The notes under the pieces: model-generated
Seen by the model: the letters and a program-made list of their open reading frames with translations, nothing else
The model's database searches: none
Told to the model about the DNA's origin: nothing
Translations under genes and position numbers: made by a program
DNA from: Amoeboradix gromovi
Taxonomy: Eukaryota > Sanchytriomycota > Sanchytriomycetes > Sanchytriales > Sanchytriaceae
Length of the DNA: 28,809 nt
Direction of reading: 5' to 3'
NCBI GenBank assembly: GCA_018985225.1
Contig: JADGIF010000042.1
Span: forward strand, 1-28,809
Shown here: positions 1 through 8,810 of the stretch, one piece after another
Numbering within the stretch: position 1 is the first letter of the stretch
Layout: the number at the start of each line of letters is the position of its first letter

Positions 1-218
1 TGTGGACAGAGATGTGAATGCATGTTGTAATAATCTTCAAGTGATAGATAGTTTGCTAGCGAATGGTGAGAGACCAGGTTGGCAACAAAGGATCACTGAT
101 AAAGTAGTTTCGCCTATTGCCTAGGTGAAGAAATATGGGACACTGCTGTAAAAATTTCAACTGGGTATATCTCGTCACTCGTTTTTCCCCCAGTCTACTT
201 TTTACAGAGCATGTCCCA
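1..218 (+). mobile_element. Decayed Tc1/mariner-like transposon fragment with a TGTCCCA right end
   Basis: Bases 1-43 read as a short transposase-like stretch (DRDVNACCNNLQV) that resembles the Y..-L.NNL region upstream of the second catalytic aspartate in Tc1 transposases. Around 90-110 a damaged 'QQ-D' like stretch follows (GWQQ then GATCAC). The same segment recurs at 10876-10918 with mostly third-position changes. At 192-218 lies a right terminus (AGTCTACTTTTTACAGAGC then ATGTCCCA) of the same family as 4516-4543, 5143-5172 and 11055-11080. A left-type terminus starts at 136 (TGGGACACTGCTGTAAAAA), so 136-218 could also be a separate 83-bp miniature element with inverted ends. The frame is broken and no intact transposase is present. 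The window starts inside the element. No target-site duplication is obvious. Confidence 0.5.
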
Positions 219-553
219 TTGATGTGAAGTTGATTCATCATTTTACCAAAATATTTCAATGATTCCAAAGCATTTACTACGTCCACTCAACTCCTGAAAG
301 GTCACAGATACCAAGCAGTTATCTCTTCAAGTCATCCGTAAGGTAATAAAGACAATTAGTAAGATCTTCAAGTTTTAGAAATAGTATTAGCCAATGATAA
401 AAGACTAAGTTGTCAAAGATGAAATGGTAGCAGAAGTATTTTGCCTAATTTATAGCTAATAGAAGATTGGGCGCTTTGGTAAAAGTTCATGAATGGTGTG
501 TCACATCTGATTGGTTCTTCTTCGATATCCAAAAAAGGGAGAATTCAGAAACC
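219..553. other. Intergenic region upstream of the ubiquitin protease, no gene seen
   Basis: I see no coding stretch with homology here, only AT-rich sequence with stops in all frames. The protease frame stays open upstream to about 467 but has no ATG before 554, so this part is probably 5' UTR and promoter. A CCAAT box on the minus strand (ATTGG at 510-514) lies 40 bases before the start. Confidence 0.4.
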
Positions 554-1603
554 ATGCCAGCACTCATTAAAGGTCTTCCAAACTTTGGAAATACCTGCTA
601 CATCAACAGCGTACTGCAAATTGTACATAATGTTGATTATTTTTCGGTTGAGGGTAGTAATAAATGGAGTAAACTCATTACTAATGCCTACACTCAGAAG
701 CAGCTCAAACCCTTAATCTCTCAACTTTCTAAGCAAAAGAAGCAATTCAAAAAAAACAGACAAGGTGATGCTCAAGAGCTGTTGCTGTTCATGTTAAATT
801 ATATGAAATGCTCTTCTGACTATCAAATCACTATATCGTGCCAAATCACTTGTCAACACTGTAGATATATATCTAAATCAAAGAACCTGTCCAATATGCT
901 CTTAATTGATCCTAAAAAGTCAATCGAGTCGAACTTGAAGCCAGAAACAACGTTTCTTAGAGATTACAAGTGTGAAAAGTGCAACTTAAATGGTGCTAGA
1001 AAACTTGATCAGGTCCATGGATATCCGCAGCTATTAATTTTATCCAACAACGCCTTTAAGAAGAAGAACTATTTGCCTTTAACATTCAATTGGAATAACT
1101 CTGATCATAGTTATTCTCTAATTGGAATGATCGTACATTTGGGATCTGACAATTGTGGCCATTATATAGCTATCATTAAGAAAGATGACCAGTGGTATGA
1201 GTGCAATGACAACAGAATAATATCTTTGGCTGAGAGTGATGTAAAAAGATACAAACCATATGTGGCATTTTATGAAAGAAGAGGCCGTAAAAGACATCGG
1301 GACGAAGTGTCTTTTACAGAAAATACAAACAGCAAACCAAAGAAAACTAAAAATGAGTCGAATATTACTGAAAAAGTGGTAAGTGCTAATTCGACTACAA
1401 TTGAAGGAAAGCAACCTTCTAGAAAAGCTAGGAAAACTCCAGCCAGAGTGGAAGCCTTAAACAGTAATAAAGCAATGGCTCCTAAAAGAAACGCTTTTAC
1501 CGAAAGCTTAACATCTGCTCCTCGGAATTTGGAAGCTAGTACAACATGGATGACCAGGATAAGGAAAGTGTTTGCTGACAGTTTGAAAGTAATAAATAAA
1601 TAG
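554..1603 (+). CDS. Ubiquitin-specific protease (USP, peptidase family C19)
   Basis: A 349-residue deubiquitinase that would cleave ubiquitin from proteins by cysteine protease chemistry. The Cys box (GLPNFGNTCYINSVLQ) places the nucleophile at C15. The His box (NCGHYIAIIK) gives H203, and WYECND gives the third catalytic residue D219. All three are therefore present. Two CxxC pairs in the middle (CQHC and CEKC) fit the zinc ribbon of the fingers region. The C-terminal tail (about 235-349) is basic and low in complexity (RRGRKRHRD, KPKKTK), which suggests nuclear targeting. The start was put at the first in-frame ATG, only 14 codons before the catalytic Cys. The catalytic core is short for a USP and the exact subfamily is not clear. 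AATAAA occurs at 1591-1600, inside the last codons. Confidence 0.88.
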   Translation: MPALIKGLPNFGNTCYINSVLQIVHNVDYFSVEGSNKWSKLITNAYTQKQLKPLISQLSKQKKQFKKNRQGDAQELLLFMLNYMKCSSDYQITISCQITCQHCRYISKSKNLSNMLLIDPKKSIESNLKPETTFLRDYKCEKCNLNGARKLDQVHGYPQLLILSNNAFKKKNYLPLTFNWNNSDHSYSLIGMIVHLGSDNCGHYIAIIKKDDQWYECNDNRIISLAESDVKRYKPYVAFYERRGRKRHRDEVSFTENTNSKPKKTKNESNITEKVVSANSTTIEGKQPSRKARKTPARVEALNSNKAMAPKRNAFTESLTSAPRNLEASTTWMTRIRKVFADSLKVINK

Positions 1604-1754
1604 ACATTCAAGCACTTCATACTCGGATTAGCTTAAATTACGGCCATCTACTGTAGAAACCTAACATGTACTAGGGTGTTCTTGATTTAAGAGGATACCG
1701 GGAATTTAATAAGAGCTTACTCCTTTCTTTGGATTAGTTTTTGAAACTAACCTG

Positions 1755-3049
1755 ATGACAGAAGCAGTCACATGCAGTTTAAGTATTAGAGCAAAAGACA
1801 AATCCGGACTACTAAGTGATGTCTTGTCAAAGCTGAAAAAGTTCAATTTGAATCTCACATCCATTAAATCTACAACCACAAAGGATCCTACAGTAGATTA
1901 TGCTTTTGATATTATTTTCACAGCGCCAGCAGACTTTGACTTGACTAACTTGCAGAAGGATTTAGAAAGTGAGCCGCTAATCAGATATTGCCATCTGACC
2001 TCAAATCAATCAGACAACTTTTCACAGTTCTTTCCAAGACAACTCCGAGACTTAGATACATTTGCGGATAAAGTGTTAAGTTATGGCATGGAACTGAAAG
2101 CGGACCATCCTGGGTTCAAGGATCCAGATTATCGTAAAAGAAGGTCTGAGATAACCGAAAAAGCCAAGACTTATCGTACTGGAATGCCTCTTCCTCATGT
2201 TAATTACACTTCAGATGAGTTAAAAACATGGAGCACTGTGTACACTAAGCTGACAGAGTTGTTTCCCACCCATGCCTGCGCAGAACATCAAAAGGTTTTT
2301 CCATTGCTTGTTCGTCATTGCGGATATTCTGCGAACAAGATCCCTCAAATTCACGACATCTCCATCTTCCTTAAGTCTTGTACGGGATTCACTTTAAGGC
2401 CAGTGATGGGTTTGTTAAGTTCGCGTGATTTTTTAAACGGACTTGCATTTAGAGTCTTTCATAGCACTCAATACATCCGGCATCATTCTAAACCGTTATA
2501 TACGCCAGAACCGGATGTTTGTCATGAATTGCTAGGCCACGTTCCAATGTTTGCAGACGCTGACTTTGCGGACTTTTCACAAGAAATTGGGCTGGCATCT
2601 TTAGGGGCAACTGATGAAGATATAAAAAAATTAGCCACGGTATCCTAACTCTAATTAAGTTATATTGGTTTACGGTTGAATTTGGAGTTACGAAAGAAGG
2701 CGATGCTATAAAGGCTTATGGAGCGGGATTGCTGAGCTCATTCGGTGAATTAGAGTATGCAGTAGGTGATAAACCAACTCATCTACCTATGGATCCGTGG
2801 AAGGCATCCGAAACTGCATATCCCATCACAGAATATCAGCCATTATACTATGTTACTGAGAGCTTTAAGAAGATGAAAATGCAAGTTCGTGAATTTTCGA
2901 AGTCATTAAAAAGATCATTCGGGGTAAGATATAACCCATACACAGAGTCAATTGAGGTATTGGATGGACACGAACAGATTGTAAGGTTCATGCATGACAT
3001 CCATGGAGATATGCAGGTTTTGTTAGATTCATTAGATTTATTAAATTAA
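1755..3049 (+). CDS. PAH: Phenylalanine 4-hydroxylase (aromatic amino acid hydroxylase with ACT domain), two exons
   Basis: Exons 1755-2639 and 2660-3049 give 424 residues (human enzyme: 452). It would convert phenylalanine to tyrosine with tetrahydrobiopterin, O2 and non-haem iron in the cytosol. An N-terminal ACT domain (about 5-80) is followed by the catalytic domain. The iron ligands are H257 and H262 ([12 protein letters not shown]) and E302 (YWFTVEFGV). Their spacings of 5 and 40 equal those of the human enzyme (H285, H290, E330), but only if the 20-nt intron is removed. Unspliced, the protein stops before E302. Downstream, [19 protein letters not shown] is typical of the family, as is the C-terminal oligomerisation region. 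Phenylalanine hydroxylase is preferred over tyrosine or tryptophan hydroxylase because there is no long regulatory extension; substrate choice is not proven. The stop codon overlaps AATAAA (3048-3053), and the converging TrpRS gene ends 4 bp away. Confidence 0.93.
2640..2659 (+). other. 20-nt spliceosomal intron in PAH
   Basis: The sequence is GTATCCTAACTCTAATTAAG. It starts GTAT, holds a CTAAC branch-like motif and ends AAG. It falls between codons (phase 0): ...KKLAT | LYWFTVEF... The unspliced frame stops at TAA within the intron. Spliced, the family sequence resumes without loss of a residue. Confidence 0.9.
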
Positions 3050-3053
3050 TAAA

Positions 3054-4037
3054 CTACCATACTTTCAACCCTTGCATAATTTGGTGAAGAGTGTTATTTG
3101 CAATACTATTGGCTTTTATAGATCCTTTTTTTAGGACTTCTACAACCTCTCCGTCATTTAACTCTTTAAGCCTTTTAGCTATAGGTTCAACAGTGTTGCA
3201 AAGCACCTCAGTTGCTTCTTTCTTAACAATTTTGTGGAGATTAGGGCCTTGAGCGTAAGTTAGTCCTTCAATTGCATCAGCGATTGGTATGCCCTTGCAG
3301 CCTGCAATTATTTGAAAAAGATTTAACATTCCCGGGCGGTTTTCTATGTTTTCAAGTGTGGTAATATTATCTGTTATGGCTCTATTTATTTTGCTGGAAA
3401 TCAAGTTATTGGAATCGGTTAATAATATGCAGGAGTTCTGGTTACTATCAGATTTGGACATTTTTAAGTCTGGATTGCGCAAAGATTTAACTCTGCAAGC
3501 AGAAGACAGAACAGGTCTTGGAATTATTAAATTTTCGAACTTTGCTGAAGATTTTCTAATTTCTCTATTAAGTTTGCGCGCCAAAGATCGGCACAGTTCC
3601 AAATGCTGTACTTGATCCTCGCCAATAGGTACCAGATTTGGCCGATATAGTAGAATATCTGCAGCCTGTAATATTGGATACGTGAGCAACCCAGAATGTC
3701 TAAGATTCGAAGTAGTCTTTGTTTTCCATTGTGTCATGCGTTCAAGCTCGCCAACAGGACAATGGTTGGAAAGAACCCAATACAATTGACTATGCGCAGG
3801 GACCAAAGATTGTTGGAAGATGCTACATTTTGAGGGATCTACACCGCATGCAATTAGGAGTTTTGTAGTTTGAATAGTGTTCAAATAAATGTTAACGGCT
3901 GTTGTCATGGCATGAAGATCAGCTACCATAATTAGCGTGTCTATATTTTGCATCTGCACCCACGACTTTATACTTCCTAGGTAGTTACCAATATGAAGTA
4001 TGCCCGAGGGTTGCAAACCTGACAATATCCGTTTCAT
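3054..4037 (-). CDS. MSW1: Tryptophanyl-tRNA synthetase, bacterial/mitochondrial type
   Basis: A 327-residue class I synthetase that charges tRNA-Trp. The signature HIGN is at residues 15-18 (GLQPSGILHIGNYLGS) and KMSKS at 192-196. ADLHAMT, QADILLY and PIGEDQVQHLELCR are also typical of bacterial-type TrpRS, which in eukaryotes serves mitochondria. The length equals that of bacterial enzymes. An in-frame stop lies just upstream of the ATG, and only six residues precede the GLQPSG core, so no separate mitochondrial presequence is visible. Targeting may lie inside the core or in an unseen upstream mini-exon. The gene converges on PAH with a 4-bp gap; a transposon end starts 84 bases upstream of its start codon. 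Confidence 0.93.
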   Translation of the reverse strand: MKRILSGLQPSGILHIGNYLGSIKSWVQMQNIDTLIMVADLHAMTTAVNIYLNTIQTTKLLIACGVDPSKCSIFQQSLVPAHSQLYWVLSNHCPVGELERMTQWKTKTTSNLRHSGLLTYPILQAADILLYRPNLVPIGEDQVQHLELCRSLARKLNREIRKSSAKFENLIIPRPVLSSACRVKSLRNPDLKMSKSDSNQNSCILLTDSNNLISSKINRAITDNITTLENIENRPGMLNLFQIIAGCKGIPIADAIEGLTYAQGPNLHKIVKKEATEVLCNTVEPIAKRLKELNDGEVVEVLKKGSIKANSIANNTLHQIMQGLKVW

Positions 4038-4155
4038 GGAAATAATTCAATCTTGAAAAGTAGCAGCAAATCGGAAGACATAATAAAGTCAAGTTAATTG
4101 CGTTTGAAGTGTTAAATACATTGGGACCACTCCACATAAAAGTCTAATTTACAAG

Positions 4156-4543
4156 TGGGACATCAAATATAAAAACTGGACTAACTTTCTGTGACAAATT
4201 GGAACATTATTTTAGCTTTATTAATTTTATGGATTCAAGAGGCGAGTGGACATTCAGCTAGTTGCGGAGTTGACGAGTATAAAAGGAAAATAAATATTCT
4301 GTACAGCTATTCTCTTACTCTTTCATTTAATCTTTATTTCAAATAAAATGCACCTTTTGCTTAGATGCTCAAAGACCTCATATATTTCAACGAGATGCAG
4401 GGTCTTCTAGTTTTATTTTGAAAAGAGGAATACAGTCAATGAAAGAAAATTGGTATAATAGAAGATCTTTTATTAATGATAGCATTTCCTCCGTATGGTA
4501 CACCTTTAAAAACGAGTTAGTCTAGTTTTTATATTGTGTCCCA
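4156..4543 (+). mobile_element. Inner inverted-repeat element (388 bp) carrying a transposase remnant
   Basis: The left end (TGGGACATCAAATATAAAAA, then CTGGACTAAC) and right end (GTTAGTCTAGTTTTTATATT, then GTGTCCCA) are inverted copies with few mismatches. The element's left 34 bases after the T recur exactly at 28776-28809. A TATA-like box (TATAAAAGG, about 4276-4284) precedes the remnant coding stretch. The two flanks share no clear target-site duplication beyond a possible AG. It is nested between the ends of the outer element. Confidence 0.5.
4331..4525 (+). pseudogene. Tc1/mariner-like transposase remnant
   Basis: An open stretch of 64 codons without a useful ATG reads HIFQRDAGSS near its middle and SISSVWYTFKNEL at its end. 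These resemble the 'FQQDNAS.H' block (second catalytic Asp) and the 'NPIENVWY.LKN' block (third catalytic Asp/Glu) of Tc1 transposases. About 15-20 residues between the blocks are missing. The third catalytic acid is replaced (ISS where IEN is expected), so the fragment would be inactive. It runs straight into the right terminal repeat. The assignment rests on motif recognition only. Confidence 0.45.
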
Positions 4544-5197
4544 AGTATATCCAGAATTTTGACGTAAAAACATAGAACGTTAGGCGCCAAACTACCCTCC
4601 TAATTCCCTCTTGCACTAGACTAAGCTGAGAACAATGGGAATGCATACAACTCAAGTATATGACCTCTATGTACTTATAGACAACCACTTTTGACGTCTA
4701 GCAACTCTGATGCATGGGAAGTTCTCGGCTTATTAGATGATCTCTTTTGAGGAAGATATGAATAAACCAATGATATCCTGAAAGTCTTATGCATGGTTCA
4801 GAAATCTATTTTCTAAAGTCTATGTTCATCTTATAGCTCCTGAAGAAAATCACATTCAGTATCTATTTTTGATGTCTCTATATTTGATACATTGTGGTAA
4901 TGGTGATTTGGAGACCTAGTGATGTATAAAAAATGAATATCCAGTTTTTATTAGACTAAAAAAGTCCAAAAAAGAGGATTGCTCGACACATGAATTGTAT
5001 TTAATCAGGGTAAATTATTATTTGATAAGAGTCGACACCTGGAAAGAAATCAAGCTGGTGAAGATTTGTCCAACAAAGTAGAGGTGTTAAATTATGGAAA
5101 TAATACTCGATTAGTATTGCTTCTTGAGACACTAAGCTAAAGGTTTGTCTAGTTTTTGTAGAATGTGTCCCAAGTGAAACACTGGTGCCTATAATTT

Positions 5198-6613
5198 ATG
5201 AGCATCAAAGTGGACGAATTGGGATTTATATTATCCCAAGAGAGTTATCAAATTTATCTTGAAGAGGTACCAAAGAAGCAAGATCAAAGCAAAATTTGGA
5301 ATGACTATTTGAAAAGCTTAGGAGACGGGACTGGGCTGGAAAATATAAATAAAATAAAAAAGAATGAAAAAATAATTAAAAGAATGGTCAGGAATGGCGT
5401 TCCTGCAGATTTACGAGGTCCAATGTGGATGCATTTCACCGGTGCTAAACAACGCAAAACCACCAACGAGCATATTTATGATTCACTCTTGTACCAATTT
5501 CATTTGACATTGACGTATTTCAAAAACATAAATGGCGAATTGCAAATACCCAAGGCTTATAAAAACATATTTGTTGACATCCATGAGTGCAACCGATGGC
5601 CACAACCTTCAATGGTAGATTTTTCCGAAAAGGACAGAAAGAGAATTCAAAAATTTATCAAAATAGTGGATTTAATTGAACGAGATTTGCTTAGAACATT
5701 TCCAGAGAATCAGTATTTTAAATCTACTCCATTTTCACCCACACCAAATCTATCGCGTGAGCCTTCAGTAAATAACTCAGTTTGTGATATGAGTGTACAA
5801 GATGCGGAAGAGGTGTTCGAAGCCAAAGACACAATAGCGACACTTCCTCGCAGCTACTCCTACGATGACTTGAAATCCAAAGCTACTAGAACTACTGGTA
5901 ACATGATCGCCAGTTTAAGACGAGTTTTGATAGCATTCGCTGTCTACGCTCCCTCAATTGGCTATTGCCAATCACTAAACTACCTTGTTGGTATGCTATT
6001 ACTTCATATGAGCGAGGAGGATGCGTTTTGGATGCTAGTTACAATTGTTTTTGATGTTTTGCCGCCATTTGTATATGCGCCTGGTTTACGAGGTGTTATA
6101 CTAGAATCAAAGGTAGTAAGATACTTTTTAACTAATAAAACTCCGAATATTATGCGAAGGATAGAGCCTCATATCCATTTAGAATCCTTGTCTGCGAATT
6201 TCCTGATGACTTTGTTTGTCAACGTTCTACCTCCAAGCACTTTGTGCCGGTTCTGGGATTGCTTCTTTTACGAAGGCATTCATGTGTTTTACAGGATGAT
6301 GCTAACTGTTTTTGTGTTAGCTAATTCTGAGATAAAAAAAATGCCAAGTTATAAATTGAATGAGTTCCTACAAAAATATCCCAGACAGATGAAAAACAGT
6401 AATGACGCGATTGATAAACTGATATATTACGGTAAAAAAAACATAAACATAACTGAAAGGGATGTGATTTATGTAAGACAAAAGATTATGAGAGATGAAA
6501 ATTCTGATTTGCCTGGGATACCTAAATTTCCAAAAAGAGGGAAGAAGTTGTCATTAACCAGGAACATATCATGGATAGACAGTAGCGACAATGAGTCCAT
6601 TAAAAGTCCTTGA
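5198..6613 (+). CDS. TBC-domain Rab GTPase-activating protein
   Basis: A 471-residue TBC protein that would speed GTP hydrolysis on a Rab in membrane traffic. The entry block NGVPADLRGPMWMHFTGA is at 66-83. The arginine finger is R166 in IERDLLRTFP and the glutamine finger is Q258 in YCQSLNYLVG. Both catalytic residues are present, so it should be active. The two fingers are separated by about 90 residues, longer than usual, because of a serine-rich insertion (about 175-230). LESLSANFLMTLFVNVLPP and FWDCFFYEG complete the domain. It resembles the GRTP1/TBC1D2 group, but the Rab target cannot be told. The start ATG lies 25 bases after a transposon right end, so the promoter must be inside or before that repeat. 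Stop TGA is followed 5 bases later by AATAAA. Confidence 0.9.
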   Translation: MSIKVDELGFILSQESYQIYLEEVPKKQDQSKIWNDYLKSLGDGTGLENINKIKKNEKIIKRMVRNGVPADLRGPMWMHFTGAKQRKTTNEHIYDSLLYQFHLTLTYFKNINGELQIPKAYKNIFVDIHECNRWPQPSMVDFSEKDRKRIQKFIKIVDLIERDLLRTFPENQYFKSTPFSPTPNLSREPSVNNSVCDMSVQDAEEVFEAKDTIATLPRSYSYDDLKSKATRTTGNMIASLRRVLIAFAVYAPSIGYCQSLNYLVGMLLLHMSEEDAFWMLVTIVFDVLPPFVYAPGLRGVILESKVVRYFLTNKTPNIMRRIEPHIHLESLSANFLMTLFVNVLPPSTLCRFWDCFFYEGIHVFYRMMLTVFVLANSEIKKMPSYKLNEFLQKYPRQMKNSNDAIDKLIYYGKKNINITERDVIYVRQKIMRDENSDLPGIPKFPKRGKKLSLTRNISWIDSSDNESIKSP

Positions 6614-6664
6614 TGCTAAATAAAAATAAAATTTTCTTGTAAACCGTGTTTCATAATCTGCTGG

Positions 6665-8810
6665 ATGAAAATATGTTCTTCCATACAGGAATTAGAACCA
6701 TTTAAAAGTAAACTGATTCTGTGCGATGTTCCGATTCAAATGGACTTTATTATCGGCGCTAGGTTTGATTTAAAAACTAGGCCTGATTGGAAGAAGAGTT
6801 ACTCTCAAGATTTGAAGTTATCTTTCAATAACGAGCCTTGTGTGTATATACTTCATAAAGAGTCTAGCTATACCGTTATACTTTACGTTCCTGACGGCCT
6901 AATGCGATTACCCAGTCCATTAAAATTGGATTTAGAACCTGAGAACGATTCTAGTTTGCTATTGTGGCACGGGTTATCCAGGTTGACAAGTTATTCAGTA
7001 GATCTACCTACAATCCCATTGTCTGATGTTTTTGATGTATATACAAGCTCTGTTCAGGCTGCTTTATTTTTGTATTCAGTAGATTCGCCTGATTTAAAGC
7101 TTATTCAAAACCTGCTTCTAGTACACAAAGGCAATTTCAAGAACGATTTCCCTAATATTAAACTTGGTAGAAACATATCCTGCCAATCTCTTGTCCAACA
7201 GACTGATTACGCATGTCAAGCTAGTCCAATCTCCGCAGAAATTGCAATTCAAACTAACAATGATTTATTCGATCATATTAATAACCTGAAGCATGCTGTA
7301 AACGTATCTTATGCTGGGGAAATCAAACAGCAGCTGCTGAAGAATAAAGCCCAGCTGCAAGCTATTCAACAACGGCTTCTCTTAAAAAACGCAATGGCGA
7401 CTGCGATGAACTTTATAAAAGATTTGATAAATTACAGAGAGCAGAAAGTAACAGCTCTCGAACAGCTACTGGTTTTGCGGAATGCAGAAGTTGCTGATTT
7501 AAATGAAAAGAATAAGATGTTGAATAAAATTAATTCAAATTCGAATTTTACATCCAAGCAGATAGTCAAGCTGACTCATCAGCTTGAGGACGACAAGGAA
7601 GAACAGCGTATTGACCAGGATCAGCACTGGTCAGAATTCAAGAAATTGATGCTTTTGCAGGGAAACCAGTTGAAATCCATTTTTGAATCTTCTTTTAGAG
7701 AAGTGACCACCAATAACCATTCTCAGTCATCTGAAATACTCTCTAATATTAACGAGCAAAGCGCAATGGTCCACAAAGTATTCACTGACTTGAATAGTCA
7801 CTTACATGCAATCAAATCAAATTTAAAATCTTCTACAGAACAGAGTGAAATTGCTAATAAGATTGATCAGTTAGTAAGGCTAACCAGGTCTTACGAAATC
7901 GAAAAAGTGAAATATGCAGAGGCATTGAGAGATATGGAGAATGTACAGCAAGACAGGAACAGATTAATAAATGAGAATGACGGGTTGATTGATAAATTGC
8001 AAACCACTACTAGCGATTTGGAGCACTATAAACAAGTAAATACGACTCAAGTGAATTCCATTCGAATCTTAGAGACAGAAACTAACAAATTAAAAAAACA
8101 AAAAAAGAATTTGGAGCTGGAGATCGAAAACACTCGGAATGAACTGCGAATAGAAAAAGAAGACAGAGACACATTAGAAGACAGCAACTCCACACAAAGT
8201 AAGAGAAACAGACAGCTTGTTGAGAAGTATCGACTAGAATTGGAGCAGATTAAGAAAATAAACAACAACTTGGAAGAAGACAAGTATGAGAACAACAAGT
8301 TAGTAGAAGATTTAAAACACCAGTTGAGATCAGCCATTAAGAATAATGAGAAGCTAAACAAGACTAAAGAGACTTTACAATTACAAGATGAAGTGGATTA
8401 CTTGGAATTGAAATTGAAAGATGTAGAACAGCAGCGCCTGGTATTAAAAAGGCAGAACGACGACTTGAGTGACAAATTGATGCTTGTAGAAAAGAAAAGC
8501 TCGATAAAGCAGTCTACCCCTGCAGATGTGGACTCCGCAATATCGGTAAATAAGGATAGCAAAAAGAAAAGAAAGACAGAGAGTAGGCCCAAAAGGGAAA
8601 GAAAGAAACCAAAGATATACGATGAAATGGTTAGCAGCGAGAAAATAATTATACCGTCAACAGAGAGGATACCACTAAGACCAATGTTTAATGTAATAGC
8701 TGCTAATATAGAGGACAATATCAGATGACGAAGAAGAACCAATCGAAGAAAAGAAAGGACTTGATTCCTACAAAATATTCTCCGGATTTAAGTTAAGTAA
8801 AAAAATGTAA
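6665..8810 (+). CDS. Coiled-coil protein of unknown function, two exons
   Basis: Exons 6665-8692 and 8712-8810 give 708 residues. The first 180 residues look globular, with alternating hydrophobic and polar residues, and match no family I recognise. From about 215 to 625 there are long heptad-rich, charged coiled coils. The tail has a strongly basic, NLS-like patch (KKKRKTESRPKRERKKPK), then an acidic stretch (SDDEEEPIEEKK) and ends SGFKLSKKM. Without removing the 19-nt intron the ORF ends at 8728 and loses the acidic end. The gap to the TBC gene is 51 bp and to the Hikeshi gene 33 bp. It could be a structural, centrosomal, kinetochore or nuclear scaffold protein; the sequence does not decide. 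Confidence 0.8.
8693..8711 (+). other. 19-nt spliceosomal intron near the 3' end of the coiled-coil gene
   Basis: The sequence is GTAATAGCTGCTAATATAG, with GTAA at the 5' end, a GCTAAT branch-like motif and TAG at the end. It is in phase 0. Splicing adds 32 residues with coding character, while the unspliced frame stops 17 bases later. There is no protein family here to confirm it, so it rests on its likeness to the other three introns and on the reopened frame. Confidence 0.72.

Larger units (their letters stand above)
4121..5172. mobile_element. Outer Tc1/mariner-like element relic with inverted ends
   Basis: The left end at 4121-4150 (TTGGGACCACTCCACATAAA, then AGTCTAA) and the right end at 5143-5172 (GTCTAGTTTTTGTAGAATGT, then GTCCCA) are imperfect inverted repeats of each other. 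The interior is non-coding now, but around 4890-4925 it contains GTGGTAATGGTGATTTGG. This reads VVMV-WR, like the conserved 'VMVWG' block of Tc1 transposases with a small insertion. A second element (4156-4543) appears to sit inside it. This region fills the 1.16-kb gap between TrpRS and the TBC gene; no intact gene was found in it. Confidence 0.5.

Noticed and set aside
56-286. 76-codon open frame on the minus strand at the window start
   Set aside because: Runs across the transposon relic and its inverted ends against the direction of the transposase-like stretch; no homology.
2640-2659. A sequencing or assembly frameshift as the explanation for the broken PAH frame
   Set aside because: A simple indel would not leave a 20-base block bounded by GT and AG, and the same pattern with the same length occurs in three other genes.
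4348-4410. 20-codon ATG-initiated ORF after the TATA-like box
   Set aside because: Ends quickly and overlaps the transposase remnant in another frame; no possible intron of normal shape links the two frames.
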